Below are positions 9,266 to 18,953 of a DNA stretch of 64,000 nucleotides, piece by piece (the stretch's first letter is position 1; each line of letters opens with the position of its first letter). A program made the position numbers and the translations under genes. Under the pieces are notes generated by a model. That model was not told where the DNA came from and did not search any database. It saw only the letters and a list, made by a program, of their open reading frames with translations. The DNA lies in NCBI GenBank assembly GCA_030427085.1, contig JAUHXH010000001.1:1277955-1341954 (forward strand), given 5' to 3'. The DNA comes from Gammaproteobacteria bacterium. GTDB lineage: Bacteria; Pseudomonadota; Gammaproteobacteria; Pseudomonadales; Halieaceae.

Positions 9266-10504
9266 TCAGAAATACCAAGCCAGCTGGCCGAAAATACCAG
9301 GGCCGGCGGCAAAGTCTTTACCCGGTACCGGCGCGGGTAAGCCGCCATACTCGCTGCCATCCTCCCCAAAGGGCACGTTCACTGCGAACAGCAGTTGTAC
9401 ATTTTGACTGAGGTCATAACGACCCGACACCTGCCCGAGCCCTGAGTGGTCGCCCAGATTCAAAAACAACGTGGGAAAGAGTTGGAACAGCGGACTGATT
9501 TCAACGGTGAGATTGCCAGCCAGGTAATTGCGGCCCACGGTGTACAGTTCCCCCCGTTGCAGTCGCGCCAGCAGATCGGGGTGGGCTTCCAGTTGCGTGT
9601 ATTCGGCTTCGTGCAGTCCCAGCCCGTTGTGAAAGTACTCAACGACACCACTCACATTGTGCCCACCCCAGGTCCACGAGTAACTCAGGTTAACCACGGC
9701 ACTCAGGTAGGTGTCTTCGGCGGTATCGGTCACCATCAGGTCGCCGCGAACCAGGGCCCCGCCAAGTGCGGCACTGCCCCCAAAGGCAATAACGTCGTCC
9801 TCAAAATGGCGTGCGACCAGCACATCCAATTCCTGCTCGCCGATGAAGGCGTGGTATTTCAGTGCTTCTGTATTGACTGAGGTACTGGTATCGCCGTGAT
9901 CGTCGCGGCGCCACACCCACACGCCTTGCAGGTCATTACCGCTGTCCTGCAAATACTGGCCATACAACATGTCGTCACCGGTTTTGTACTCGGTGTCGAC
10001 TGCGGCCGGATCGAAAGGATTGAAGAAGTCGACCGGATTGTAGATCAGGCCGTTGCCCCAACTCACAGCCTGCCGTCCTATTTTCAATACTGTCTTTGTA
10101 CCGATGTAATCCAGGTGCAGACGATCCAGGCGATGCGCCAGTACATGGCGCGCACCGTCATCGACAATTTTGGTGAGATCGAGCAGGCGGTGGTCATCAT
10201 TGGGTACAGCGGCCGGAATCAGGAAATTGCCACCCAGCGTCTCGGACAGGGCCAGCGTGTCGCCACTTTGCACCAGCACCTGATAATCCGCGTGCCAGCG
10301 CCAGGGTTGCTGACCACCCCCAAACAGCAGCCGCAGTTCCCCACTGCCGTCATGGGTGCTGGCCCCCAGCGCGTCGCGCAACAGGCTGTCTTCCGGATAG
10401 GTGGCCCCGAGGTACTGTCCTTTCAGATGGCCGCGTTCTATCCAGTCAGCGTGGCTGGCCGTGGATAGCAACAGCACTACGATCGCTGCCCCCGCTTTCC
10501 TCAT
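9266..10504 (-). CDS. Putative outer-membrane beta-barrel protein of an ABC export operon
   Basis: 412 residues with a signal peptide (MRKAGAAIVVLLLSTASHA) and a mature part rich in alternating hydrophobic strands, ending in aromatic FGQLAWYF, the C-terminal phenylalanine typical of BAM-assembled barrels. The repeated strand pattern (for example YLSAVVNLSYSWTWGGHN) supports a porin-like barrel of perhaps 16 or more strands. Its ATG overlaps the stop of the upstream ATPase gene by 4 bp, so it is the last gene of the operon 14435-9266. It may be the outer-membrane step of a lipid or lipoprotein export route. Resemblance to alginate-export type barrels is possible but not established. Confidence 0.72.
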   Translation of the reverse strand: MRKAGAAIVVLLLSTASHADWIERGHLKGQYLGATYPEDSLLRDALGASTHDGSGELRLLFGGGQQPWRWHADYQVLVQSGDTLALSETLGGNFLIPAAVPNDDHRLLDLTKIVDDGARHVLAHRLDRLHLDYIGTKTVLKIGRQAVSWGNGLIYNPVDFFNPFDPAAVDTEYKTGDDMLYGQYLQDSGNDLQGVWVWRRDDHGDTSTSVNTEALKYHAFIGEQELDVLVARHFEDDVIAFGGSAALGGALVRGDLMVTDTAEDTYLSAVVNLSYSWTWGGHNVSGVVEYFHNGLGLHEAEYTQLEAHPDLLARLQRGELYTVGRNYLAGNLTVEISPLFQLFPTLFLNLGDHSGLGQVSGRYDLSQNVQLLFAVNVPFGEDGSEYGGLPAPVPGKDFAAGPGIFGQLAWYF

Positions 10505-11208
10505 GCGGCAGTCTGGCCCTGCCCCGGTTGCCGTTCGTCGCTGACGATTTTTCCGTCCAGCAAACGCACCAGTCGGCGACAGTAGGCCATTACTCTTGCG
10601 TCGTGGGTGGCGATCACAAAAGTGATACCGCGCTCGCGATTCAATACGCCGAACAAGTCCATCAACTGGTCCGCGCTGTGGGAATCCAGATTGGCGGTAG
10701 GCTCATCGGCGAGCACCAGCGTCGGCTGGCTGACGATGGCACGCGCTACCGCTACACGCTGCTGCTGCCCGCCGGACAGCTGCGCGGGCAAGCGGTCTTC
10801 ATGGTCCGCCAGGCCCACCTCCTCCAGAATCGCCAGTGAGCGCGCCTTCCGCTCCTGGGCTGGCACCCCTTGCACCTGCATCACGAACTCGATGTTCTCC
10901 CGCGCACTGAGCACCGGAATCAGGTTGTAGGCCTGAAAAACAAAGCCGATGCGGTGCAAGCGCATTTCCGCCAGCGCGCCTTTGCCCAGCAAATCTACCC
11001 GCAGGTCGCCGATCTCGATTTCCCCGCTGTCTGGGGTGTCGAGGCCTCCCAGGGCATTGAGCAGGGTAGTTTTTCCCGAGCCAGATGGACCGCAAAGACC
11101 AACAAACTCACCCTCGGCGATGTCGAGACTGACGTCGTCCAAACCGGTGATCACCTGCTCGCCCTGGACGAAACATTTGCTCAGCGCTCGACAGCGTACA
11201 GCGGCCAT
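10501..11208 (-). CDS. ABC transporter ATP-binding protein, LolD/MacB type
   Basis: 235 residues with all ABC landmarks: Walker A GPSGSGKTT, Q-loop in FVFQAYNLIPVLSARENIEF, signature LSGGQQQR, Walker B VLADEPTANLD and H-loop ATHD. The phrase YNLIPVLSARENIE is typical of the LolD/MacB/FtsE branch, which powers mechanotransmission exporters acting on periplasmic substrates. It sits between two FtsX-type permeases and a putative outer-membrane barrel, overlapping the latter by 4 bp. It is therefore the energy-coupling subunit of this operon rather than of an importer; no substrate-binding protein gene is present. Confidence 0.93.
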   Translation of the reverse strand: MAAVRCRALSKCFVQGEQVITGLDDVSLDIAEGEFVGLCGPSGSGKTTLLNALGGLDTPDSGEIEIGDLRVDLLGKGALAEMRLHRIGFVFQAYNLIPVLSARENIEFVMQVQGVPAQERKARSLAILEEVGLADHEDRLPAQLSGGQQQRVAVARAIVSQPTLVLADEPTANLDSHSADQLMDLFGVLNRERGITFVIATHDARVMAYCRRLVRLLDGKIVSDERQPGQGQTAA

Positions 11209-11221
11209 AACTTTTCCCTCT

Positions 11222-12463
11222 TCAGTTGCGCGTTAGTGCCTGGACGGGATCCAGGCGCGACGCGCGCCAGGCTGGTAGCAAACTCGCCAAAAGACCCAGT
11301 ATCAACACGATGAGTGTGGACCCCAGCATGTCCTGCCAGGCCAAAACCGGGTACAGCGTGCTGCCCATACCGGCCATTTCCAGCCCCTCTCCCACGACCG
11401 AAATATCGATACCATTGCGCATCGGCCAGAGTGTGGCCACGGCCAGCACATTGCCAATGATCAGTCCAAGAGCCAATAAATACAGGCTTTCAAGCAACAC
11501 CTGATACATCACGCTGGCCGGCTTCATTCCCAGCGCCATCATCAAACCAATTTCGCGCACGCGTTCAAACACCGCCATCACCAGTGTGTTCACCAGGCCG
11601 AAAGACAGCGCCAGGAAAATAATCACTGTCAGTACGGCATTCACGCTGCCCTGGGCGCGAAACATGCTATCCAGAAACGGCTGTAGCTGCTGCCAGGGAA
11701 GCGTTTCCAGTTCCGGCCCCGCGGACTCAGCCAGGCCCTGCCACCAGTCATCAACCGCTTTGTAATCATTGCCGGTTACCGCTATCTCGGAAACGGCATC
11801 CCCCGCGCCCAGTAGCTCCTGCATGGCATCTCGCCCAAGCCAGGCGCGGGATTCCTCGTCCGCTTGCAGCCGGGCGCGGAAAATACCCACGACGCGTACG
11901 CCGCGATCCGCCACCTCATTGTTCAGATCCTGCGACATCACCACTACCCGCTTGCCGAGTTCCGTCTCGAGCCGCTCCGCCATGCGCCGCCCGATGACAA
12001 TACCGCGATCGGAGGCCGACTCGAGGAAGCGCCCCTCGACGATATCCTTCGGATCAAAACCGAGTGCGACCTCTCCGGCAGGATCAACACCCAATAACAT
12101 CAAGCCCCGATTGTCGCGCTCACTGGCCAGCATGCCCGGCACTTTTATCCGCGCGGTCCAGGCCGTAATCGGAGCGCGATCCAAACTCGCCAGCAGTTCC
12201 CCTGCCGGCGGAGCCATACTATTTTCTATCGAAGGATCATCGCGGTATTGCGGATTGTGGATCTGCACCTCGCCCGGTAGGGAATTGAGGCCACCGCGGA
12301 CCATTTCATCGAGCATGCCGCGCATCAGCGCACCGAACAGAATCATCGCCCACACACCCACCACGATGGCAGCCAGCATCACCAGTGTTCGGCGGTGATT
12401 ACGCCACAAATTACGCCAGGCCAGCGTAGTGGCAATGGTGAATTGAGTGCCGAGTGAACGCAC
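11222..12463 (-). CDS. ABC transporter permease, FtsX/LolC-E type (second)
   Basis: 413 residues with one N-terminal helix (near 24-46), a large periplasmic domain (about 47-270) and three C-terminal helices, the FtsX/MacB topology. The region EIGLMMALGMKPASVMYQVLLE is the conserved coupling segment that contacts the ATPase. The C-terminal PAWRASRLDPVQALTRN is the usual end of these permeases. It starts within 1 bp of the end of the first permease and lies 13 bp before the ATPase gene. With its partner it probably forms a heterodimer that extracts a lipid or lipoprotein from the inner membrane. Confidence 0.9.
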   Translation of the reverse strand: MRSLGTQFTIATTLAWRNLWRNHRRTLVMLAAIVVGVWAMILFGALMRGMLDEMVRGGLNSLPGEVQIHNPQYRDDPSIENSMAPPAGELLASLDRAPITAWTARIKVPGMLASERDNRGLMLLGVDPAGEVALGFDPKDIVEGRFLESASDRGIVIGRRMAERLETELGKRVVVMSQDLNNEVADRGVRVVGIFRARLQADEESRAWLGRDAMQELLGAGDAVSEIAVTGNDYKAVDDWWQGLAESAGPELETLPWQQLQPFLDSMFRAQGSVNAVLTVIIFLALSFGLVNTLVMAVFERVREIGLMMALGMKPASVMYQVLLESLYLLALGLIIGNVLAVATLWPMRNGIDISVVGEGLEMAGMGSTLYPVLAWQDMLGSTLIVLILGLLASLLPAWRASRLDPVQALTRN

Positions 12464-13689
12464 TACACCGCCCTCATCGCGGCGACAGGTTGCAGTCGAA
12501 ACAGCCGGAGTGCGGGATAGATAGCCGCCAACATACCACCAACAAAAACTGCCGCAGGCCCGGCCAGTGCACTGAGAATGCTGAGTTCGGGATACAGGCG
12601 CCCCGGCAGGTTATACCGGGACATCGCTTCCTCCATCCCGGGGATGTAAATACCGGTGTGTTGAAAATACAGGGTAATAACAATTCCCAGCGCCGCGCCA
12701 AACAGGAAACCCAGAAACGACATGATCCCGGTTTCCAACAACACCAATTGGCCTAATCGGCCGGGGCGCAAGCCCAATGCCATCATCACGCCAAATTCCC
12801 GGGTTCGTTCCAACACCGACATTAACTGTGTGTTCAACACACTGAATGCCACCAAAACCACCAGAATACTGTAAATCAACAGCGAACTCGCCAGGTCGAC
12901 CTGTATGCTTTGCCGCAAACCCGGTTGTAGCTGATCCCAATCGAGTACCGTCAGATCGGGATTGTGTATCAGCGCCTCTACCTGGCTTTTTACCGGGGCC
13001 ACGGCGCTGAGTTCCGGCACTTTGATCACCACCTGATGCACCGCGTCGTTCATCGCAAAGGTGGCCTGGAAGTAGCCGAGCGGTAACTGGGCGAGGTTGC
13101 GATCAAGGTCTGTCATGCCGCTCTCCAGTATTCCCACTACAGACACCACGCCTGCGGCAAAAGAACTGTCCAGGCCAGAACCCAGAAGGGTAAGCTCATC
13201 GCCCACCGTTACTTTCAGATTGCGCGCAAGCACTGACCCCAATACCGCTTCGGCCGCATTGCTGTCCTGCAGGTAGCGACCGGCCTTCACCAATCCGGGA
13301 AGGGTTGATACACCGGGTTCCTGTGCCGGCTCCACACCGAAAAATTGCACGCCAAAGGATCGCTGTTCGCTGGAAGCCAGACCAAAGGCAACAGCGCGTG
13401 CCGCTACAGCGGAGTCAGGAAGGACCCCACGCAGTTGGGTCGCCAGCGCCGCGCCATGAGGCACCACGTAACGCATGCGGGGTTCGTCGTTGTAGTGTTT
13501 GTGCTGTACCTGCACATGCCCGGTGAGTAGCGACAAGGTGCCGTCGATCATCATACGGTAGCTGCCGAATTGCATGGAATTCATGGCCACCAGTAGTGCA
13601 TTACAGAAAATCATTGCACTGACGGTCAGCCAGGTACGGCGGCGATGGCGCCAGAGGTTGCGCCAGGCAAGACGCAGGCTGAGCATCAC
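12463..13689 (-). CDS. ABC transporter permease, FtsX/LolC-E type (first)
   Basis: 408 residues with the same four-helix plus periplasmic-domain layout as the next gene. The N-terminus LRLAWRNLWRHRRRTWLT resembles the start of the second permease (LAWRNLWRNHRRTLVM), so the pair probably arose by duplication. The conserved EFGVMMALGLRPGRLGQLVLLE coupling segment is present near residue 300. It overlaps the LolA-like gene upstream by 4 bp and the second permease by 1 bp, indicating translational coupling. The substrate is unknown. LolCDE itself is unlikely because the operon carries its own carrier and barrel. Confidence 0.9.
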   Translation of the reverse strand: MMLSLRLAWRNLWRHRRRTWLTVSAMIFCNALLVAMNSMQFGSYRMMIDGTLSLLTGHVQVQHKHYNDEPRMRYVVPHGAALATQLRGVLPDSAVAARAVAFGLASSEQRSFGVQFFGVEPAQEPGVSTLPGLVKAGRYLQDSNAAEAVLGSVLARNLKVTVGDELTLLGSGLDSSFAAGVVSVVGILESGMTDLDRNLAQLPLGYFQATFAMNDAVHQVVIKVPELSAVAPVKSQVEALIHNPDLTVLDWDQLQPGLRQSIQVDLASSLLIYSILVVLVAFSVLNTQLMSVLERTREFGVMMALGLRPGRLGQLVLLETGIMSFLGFLFGAALGIVITLYFQHTGIYIPGMEEAMSRYNLPGRLYPELSILSALAGPAAVFVGGMLAAIYPALRLFRLQPVAAMRAV

Positions 13690-14435
13690 TGTCGCGGGTT
13701 CCGCAGGTTCGACAGCGTGAAGATATTGTCCGGTAGAGCAAGATCGAACTCGGCAGATTCCAGCCGCATTTCTGTCCAGCGGCCGGGTTCCTCGAGATTT
13801 TCCATTCGCAGCACCCGCGCCACTGTGCGCCCACCCATTTCCGTCACCTGGGTAGCATGCATGCGTTTCACCAGCACCCCGTCCTGATCCCAGAACTGGT
13901 GTTCCAGCAGCACGCCGTCATCGCGGATACTCAGCACTTCCCTTCCCCACACCACCGCAGCCTCTTCATGGGGTATCGACTGAATGACATGGACCGTGTG
14001 ACCGTTGTCCACCCGTGTCTCCACCAGGGAATGCTCGTACTGGTCGATAATGTCAGTGGACTTGCTGATGTCGTCGTTGGACAAGTCACTGCCCATCCAG
14101 CTCTGTCCCATCATGGATGAGGGTACCTTAATCACCCGATTGATTTTCGGCGTGTAGGTCCAGAGCTTGTTGTCGATCATCAGGGTGCCGTTGCCGGCAT
14201 CGCGGGAGGGTGCTGTGACGCGAACGAGGGAATGCTTGTCGCCCTGGGTCCAGGCCCGCATGGACATGCTGCGTTCCCAGTCGGGCCGGTGAATGAGCAT
14301 GGTCATATCGGAATAGGAGGTGGTGCCGCGCCAGTGATCCATGGCTTGTCGGATGATCGCCCGAGGGTCGGTCTCGTCCGCTTGCGCCACTGCCATCAGC
14401 GGGAAGGCGAGTAGAAGTAACAGTAGGCGTTTCAT
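13686..14435 (-). CDS. LolA-like outer-membrane lipoprotein-sorting protein
   Basis: 249 residues. The start at 14435 has GGAGGG about 8 bases upstream and gives a clean signal peptide (MKRLLLLLLAFPLMAVAQA); the open frame extends 44 residues further but without secretory features. The mature protein belongs to the LolA-like carrier family, with a half-open beta-barrel expected, and has the recognisable stretches GTLMIDNKLWTYTP and MGGRTVARVLRMENLE. It is the first gene of a five-gene operon with two FtsX permeases, an ATPase and a putative barrel. It is therefore probably the periplasmic shuttle between inner-membrane extraction and outer-membrane delivery of a hydrophobic substrate. Confidence 0.86.
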   Translation of the reverse strand: MKRLLLLLLAFPLMAVAQADETDPRAIIRQAMDHWRGTTSYSDMTMLIHRPDWERSMSMRAWTQGDKHSLVRVTAPSRDAGNGTLMIDNKLWTYTPKINRVIKVPSSMMGQSWMGSDLSNDDISKSTDIIDQYEHSLVETRVDNGHTVHVIQSIPHEEAAVVWGREVLSIRDDGVLLEHQFWDQDGVLVKRMHATQVTEMGGRTVARVLRMENLEEPGRWTEMRLESAEFDLALPDNIFTLSNLRNPRQ

Positions 14436-14557
14436 GTCAGATTCCCTCCATGGCGAGACCGCCAGACGTGATCGCCCCACCCTTAAGATTAACCTTTCGC
14501 AATTGCGCAGGGCTGCCGTTAAACTGCAGCAAAACAATACTGCCCGGGACCCACACC

Positions 14558-15238
14558 ATGAGCTCACCTGTCAGCTTCGCAGAACATGAGAAATACTGCC
14601 TGATCACCCTTGATGACGGCAAGGCCAACGCAGTGTCATTCGCCTTGCTGGACGGATTCAATGCCGCCCTCGACCAGGCTGACGGCACCGGAAAACCCGT
14701 GTTGATCAAGGGTCGTGAAGGGAAATTCAGCGCCGGCTTCGACCTCAACGTGATGGGTCAGGGCGGCGAGCCCATGCTGAATTTACTACGCGGCGGCGCG
14801 AGCCTGTCCCAGCGCCTGTTGAGCTTCGACACGCCAGTGGTGCTGCAGGTAACCGGACACGCACTGGCGATGGGTGCCCTGCTGCTACTGTCCGCCGACT
14901 ACCGCATCGGTGTTCGGGGCCCGTTCAAACTGGGACTGAATGAAGTGGCCATTGGCATGACACTGCCCTGGTTTGGTATCGAACTGGTCAAACATCGACT
15001 GGCGTGGCCGTCACAGGAGCGCGCCATCAACCTGGCCGAAATTCACGACCCTGACAGCGCGGTAACCGTTGGATATCTGGACGAAGCGGTGGACACAGAG
15101 CGCCACGACACCCGTGCCATAGAAGTCGCGGAACATTTCAGCACGCTGAATATGGATGCTCACAAAGGCAGCAAGTTGCGCACGCGGGCAAGCCTGCTCG
15201 AAGCGCTCGAGCAGGCTATTCAACGCGAATTGGGCTAG
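14558..15238 (+). CDS. Crotonase (enoyl-CoA hydratase/isomerase) family protein
   Basis: 226 residues, cytoplasmic. The start at 14558 ([20 protein letters not shown]) gives the normal crotonase N-terminal strand; an in-frame extension to 14450 is unlikely. The oxyanion-hole segment GKFSAGFDL and the second loop [19 protein letters not shown] are both present, as is [15 protein letters not shown], the region that usually carries catalytic acids. The exact chemistry (hydratase, isomerase or hydrolase) is not evident. It is divergent from the LolA-like operon and its stop overlaps the stop of kbl by 4 bp on the opposite strand. Confidence 0.86.
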   Translation: MSSPVSFAEHEKYCLITLDDGKANAVSFALLDGFNAALDQADGTGKPVLIKGREGKFSAGFDLNVMGQGGEPMLNLLRGGASLSQRLLSFDTPVVLQVTGHALAMGALLLLSADYRIGVRGPFKLGLNEVAIGMTLPWFGIELVKHRLAWPSQERAINLAEIHDPDSAVTVGYLDEAVDTERHDTRAIEVAEHFSTLNMDAHKGSKLRTRASLLEALEQAIQRELG

Positions 15239-16422
15239 GCGGTCAGTTCCCGCCGCACCTCTCCGAAGGCTGCCAGAGCAAAATCAATGTCCTGATCGGA
15301 CAACGCGGCTGACAACTGGGTACGAATGCGCGCCTTTCCACGGGGTACCACGGGGAAGGAGAATGCCACCACGTACACGCCACGCTTCAGCATTTCCTCG
15401 GCGAAGCGCGCGGCAAGGGCTGCATCGTGCAACATAACCGGTACGATGGGGTGCTCCCCGGGCAACAGTTCGAAACCGAGTGACTCGAGCCCCTCACGGA
15501 AACGCTGTGTATTGCGCGCCAGTTGAGCGCGCAGGTCATCCGAGCTACTCACCAGTTCAATCGCCTTGATCGCGCCCGCTGCCACCGGTGGTGCTACGGT
15601 GTTGGAAAACAGGTAGGGACGAGAGCGCTGGCGCAACATATCCACAATCGGCTTACGCGCGGCAGTGTAGCCGCCGCTGGCACCGCCGAGGGCTTTGCCC
15701 AGCGTGCCAGTGATGATGTCCACGCGATCCATACAGCCGCGGTATTCGTGTGTGCCGCGGCCGCCCGCGCCGACAAAGCCGGTAGCGTGGCAGTCATCGA
15801 AGTGCACCATCGCATCATAGCGTTCAGCCAGATCGCAGATTTCGTCCAGGCGGGCGATATACCCGTCCATCGAAAACACACCGTCGGTGGTGATCAGTTT
15901 GAAGCGCGCTCCGGCCTTGTCGGCGGCTTGCAACTGGCTTTCCAGTTCGGCCATGTCGTTGTTGCGATAACGGAAGCGCTTGGCCTTGCTCAGGCGAATG
16001 CCATCGATGATGCTGGCGTGATTCAGCTCGTCTGAAATCACCGCATCGTCCGGACCCAGCAGTGTTTCGAACAAGCCACCGTTGGCGTCGAAGCACGAGG
16101 GATAGAGGATGGTATCTTCCGTCCCCAGAAACTCACTGAGGGTGTCTTCCAGTTGCTTGTGCAGCGTTTGGGTACCGCAGATGAAGCGCACGGACGCCAT
16201 GCCGTAACCCCAGTCTTCCAGACCTTTCGCGGCGGCGGCATTCACCTCCGGATGCTGGGCCAGGCCGAGATAGTTATTGGCGCACAGGTTTAGCACTTCC
16301 CCGTCGCCCACGCCGACATGAGCGCCCTGCGGTGTGTTAATCAGCCGTTCGTGTTTGTACAGACCCGCTGCTTCGATCTCCGCCAGTTCCGCCTGCAGAT
16401 GCTCCAGAAAGTTTGCGCTCAT
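15235..16422 (-). CDS. kbl: Glycine C-acetyltransferase (2-amino-3-ketobutyrate CoA ligase)
   Basis: 395 residues, PLP-dependent alpha-oxoamine synthase family. It cleaves 2-amino-3-oxobutyrate with CoA to glycine and acetyl-CoA, the second step of threonine catabolism. The PLP lysine lies in [14 protein letters not shown] and the histidine-aspartate pair in [12 protein letters not shown]. The N-terminal [15 protein letters not shown] and the length agree with E. coli Kbl (398 residues). Its start overlaps the tdh stop by 4 bp, so both are translated from one message, divergent from a cupin-XRE regulator. Confidence 0.96.
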   Translation of the reverse strand: MSANFLEHLQAELAEIEAAGLYKHERLINTPQGAHVGVGDGEVLNLCANNYLGLAQHPEVNAAAAKGLEDWGYGMASVRFICGTQTLHKQLEDTLSEFLGTEDTILYPSCFDANGGLFETLLGPDDAVISDELNHASIIDGIRLSKAKRFRYRNNDMAELESQLQAADKAGARFKLITTDGVFSMDGYIARLDEICDLAERYDAMVHFDDCHATGFVGAGGRGTHEYRGCMDRVDIITGTLGKALGGASGGYTAARKPIVDMLRQRSRPYLFSNTVAPPVAAGAIKAIELVSSSDDLRAQLARNTQRFREGLESLGFELLPGEHPIVPVMLHDAALAARFAEEMLKRGVYVVAFSFPVVPRGKARIRTQLSAALSDQDIDFALAAFGEVRRELTA

Positions 16423-17456
16423 GCTGCCCCCTGCTCCCAGTCCAGGATGACCTTGGCGGCCTCCCCGGCGTTCATCAAATCAAAGCCCTGTTGGAATTCG
16501 TCTGCCGACAGGCGATGAGTAATCACCGGGCTGATATCCAGCCCGCTGTCGATCATCACGGACATTTTGTACCAGGTTTCGTACATCTCGCGCCCGTAAA
16601 TACCCTTCAATGTGAGCATGTTGAAGATCACCGTATTCCAGTCAATGGCGGTATTCTCGCCCGGTATGCCCAGGATAGCGACCTTGCCGCCGTGGCACAT
16701 GTTGGCCAGCAGATCGTTAAAAGCCTTGCCGTTGCCAGACATTTCCAGGCCAACGTCAAAGCCTTCACGCATACCCAGTTCACGCTGGACATCAGCAAGG
16801 CTCTCTCGGGTGACGTTGACAGTCCGGGTGGCACCCAAACGCGCGGCCAGTTCCAGGCGCTTGTCGATGAGATCTGTAATCACCACATGGCGCGCGCCGG
16901 CATGCCGACACACGGCCGCTGCCATGGCGCCAATGGGTCCGGCGCCGGTGATCAACACATCCTCGCCCAACAGATCGTATTGCAGAGCGGTGTGGACTGC
17001 GTTGCCCAGCGGATCGAACAGAGATGCCACGTCCAGGTCGATACCATCGCTGTGTTCCCATACGTTGGACATGGGCAGCACCAGGTACTCGGCAAACGCA
17101 CCGGGTCGGTCAACACCAATCCCCGATGTGTGCGCGCACAGGTGGCGCCGGCCCGCCATGCAGTTGCGGCAGCGGCCACACACCACATGTCCTTCGCCCG
17201 ACACAATCTGGCCGGGGCGGAAATCGATCACGTTGGAACCGACGGCAACGATCTCGCCGACGAACTCGTGACCGACTACCATGGGCACAGGGATGGTCTT
17301 TTTCGCCCACTCGTCCCAGTTGTAGATGTGCATGTCAGTGCCACAGATCGCGGTCCGTTTGACCTTGATCAGCACGTCATTGATACCCGGCTCAGGCTGG
17401 GGAACATCCTCCAGCCATAGGCCCGGAGCTGCTTCTTTTTTGACCAGTGCTTTCAT
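16419..17456 (-). CDS. tdh: L-threonine 3-dehydrogenase
   Basis: 345 residues, zinc-dependent medium-chain dehydrogenase that oxidises threonine to 2-amino-3-oxobutyrate with NAD+. Catalytic zinc ligands are in [13 protein letters not shown] and GHEFVGEI. Structural zinc cysteines are in [15 protein letters not shown]. The Rossmann motif [10 protein letters not shown] is near residue 170. It is the first gene of the tdh-kbl pair. The 90-bp gap to the divergent cupin regulator contains a GGAAAATTTCC palindrome (17475-17485) that could be the control site. Confidence 0.96.
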   Translation of the reverse strand: MKALVKKEAAPGLWLEDVPQPEPGINDVLIKVKRTAICGTDMHIYNWDEWAKKTIPVPMVVGHEFVGEIVAVGSNVIDFRPGQIVSGEGHVVCGRCRNCMAGRRHLCAHTSGIGVDRPGAFAEYLVLPMSNVWEHSDGIDLDVASLFDPLGNAVHTALQYDLLGEDVLITGAGPIGAMAAAVCRHAGARHVVITDLIDKRLELAARLGATRTVNVTRESLADVQRELGMREGFDVGLEMSGNGKAFNDLLANMCHGGKVAILGIPGENTAIDWNTVIFNMLTLKGIYGREMYETWYKMSVMIDSGLDISPVITHRLSADEFQQGFDLMNAGEAAKVILDWEQGAA

Positions 17457-17464
17457 CGCATCTC

Positions 17465-17511
17465 TCGATATACTGGAAAATTTCCGCTATAGTGAACGAC
17501 GCTTCGGCGTC
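17465..17511 (+). promoter_or_regulatory. Candidate promoter and leader hairpin of the cupin-XRE regulator
   Basis: TCGATA (17465-17470) and TATAGT (17488-17493) are spaced by 17 bp and could be -35/-10 elements. A palindrome GGAAAATTTCC (17475-17485) lies in the spacer, a good position for an operator. Just downstream, GACGC-TTCG-GCGTC (17498-17511) forms a UUCG-capped hairpin in the predicted leader. Inferred from pattern only. Confidence 0.45.
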
Positions 17512-17546
17512 ATACAAGAACTTTTTCCACGATATGGGATTATTTC

Positions 17547-18119
17547 ATGTCCAAAGCTCCCACCGATCCCGCCAGTAAAGTACTGTGCGAACGGGTCACC
17601 GAACTGCGAAATCGCCACGGTTACACGCTGGATCAACTGGCCGCCGCCTCCGGCGTGAGTCGTTCCATGCTCAGCCAGATCGAGCGAGGCCAGGCCAACC
17701 CCACTCTGGCAGTCACCCACCGTATCGCCCAGGCCTTCGACATGACCATCGGGGAACTGGTGGATCAGCCGGGCAGCCGCTCCAACATAGAAATAGTCCA
17801 CGGAAGCGATCCCAACAACCTGTTTCGAGCCGATGGCGAATGTGAAATCCGCACCCTTTCCCCCCTGCACATGGAAAAAAACGTGGAGTTCTACGATATT
17901 TCCCTGCAGCCAGGCGCGGCGCTGGAGAGCGCCCCGCACTTCGACGGCACCCGGGAACTGTTCACCGTTAGCAGTGGGCGCGCCCGCATCGAAGCCGACC
18001 AGACCGTGTGCGAACTGGACACCGGTGACACCGCCCACTATCGGGCAGACATCCCGCACAGCATCATCAACATCAGCGACGAAACTTTGCGCGGCTATCT
18101 GGTGGTGACCTACCGATGA
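17547..18119 (+). CDS. XRE-type transcriptional regulator with C-terminal cupin domain
   Basis: 190 residues. The N-terminal helix-turn-helix covers about 12-66 (LRNRHGYTLDQLAAASGVSR, then SMLSQIERGQANPTL). The C-terminal cupin covers about 110-188 (SLQPGAALESAPHFDGTREL and DTGDTAHYRADIPHSI), usually a small-molecule sensor. Position divergent from tdh-kbl suggests control of threonine catabolism, but this is inference. The stop overlaps the start of the thioesterase gene by 4 bp, so the regulator and thioesterase are co-transcribed, which may mean that the regulated pathway is wider than threonine. Confidence 0.87.
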   Translation: MSKAPTDPASKVLCERVTELRNRHGYTLDQLAAASGVSRSMLSQIERGQANPTLAVTHRIAQAFDMTIGELVDQPGSRSNIEIVHGSDPNNLFRADGECEIRTLSPLHMEKNVEFYDISLQPGAALESAPHFDGTRELFTVSSGRARIEADQTVCELDTGDTAHYRADIPHSIINISDETLRGYLVVTYR

Positions 18120-18901
18120 GCGACTGTTACTTCACCACTGCCGACGGCGAATGGTTCACTCCCACTGATATCTGCCGCGGCCCCTGGTCCGAGGATTCCT
18201 GCCACGCAGGTCCGCCTACTGGCATGCTGGCACGCGCGCTGGAGAGTTTGTTCCCGGAGCACCAGCTAACCAGGATTACGGTCAACCTGACTCGGGCCGT
18301 GCCGATGGCCGGCTTCCGCATTATCGCGGAGGCAGGGCACGCCGGGCGCTCAGTGGCAACCTCCACCGCCACGCTGGTAGATAGCGAGGGCCGCGCGCTG
18401 GTAACAGCCCAGGGCATGCACCTGGCCGGAGTGCCCGCCGACAACCTGCCTTCAGTGCCTTACACACCGCCTGCACTGGCAGGTGTCCACAGTCGAGACT
18501 TTCCTATTCGCCGCGCCGCCGGGCACCAACTCACCAGTTTCCGGCACAGCGCGGAATTTTATTATCCCGAAGACCAGAACCTGGAGCCGGGACCCTTGAT
18601 TGCCTGGATGCGCTGTCCACCGCTGCTCGCCGACGAAGTGCCCAGCCCGTTCCAGCGTATCTGCCCCCTGGCCGATTGCGGCAATGGCTTCTCCCGCAAT
18701 GCCGAACCCTGGGACGTCAGCTTCATCAATCCGGATCTGACCGTGGTGTTACACCGCCAACCCGAAGGAGACTGGTTGGGTATGGATGCCGTCTCCCGCT
18801 GGGAAGACAGCGGCATTGGCATGTCAGACGCCCTGCTGTTTGACCAGCAGGGGGCGGTGGGACGAGCTGTGCAAACCCTGTTACTGCGAAAAACGCGATA
18901 A
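18116..18901 (+). CDS. Acyl-CoA thioesterase family protein (TesB-like double hotdog)
   Basis: 261 residues, no signal peptide. The first half carries the hotdog-like stretch GPWSEDSCHAGPPTGMLARA and LTRAVPMAGFRI. The second half carries DVSFINPDLTVVLHRQPEGDWLGMD followed by GIGMSDALLFDQQGAVGRAVQTL, the usual end of the TesB-like thioesterase family. It would hydrolyse acyl-CoA to free acid and CoA in the cytoplasm. It is translationally coupled to the cupin-XRE regulator by a 4-bp overlap. Substrate chain length cannot be read from sequence. Confidence 0.82.
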   Translation: MSDCYFTTADGEWFTPTDICRGPWSEDSCHAGPPTGMLARALESLFPEHQLTRITVNLTRAVPMAGFRIIAEAGHAGRSVATSTATLVDSEGRALVTAQGMHLAGVPADNLPSVPYTPPALAGVHSRDFPIRRAAGHQLTSFRHSAEFYYPEDQNLEPGPLIAWMRCPPLLADEVPSPFQRICPLADCGNGFSRNAEPWDVSFINPDLTVVLHRQPEGDWLGMDAVSRWEDSGIGMSDALLFDQQGAVGRAVQTLLLRKTR

Positions 18902-18953
18902 ACGGTAACACTGCACTGGCAAGCTGGCGGGTTTAAGCTGCTGGGGCAACACC

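Noticed and set aside
16413..17420. 335-residue plus-strand frame
   Set aside because: Antisense to tdh; composition typical of a GC shadow.
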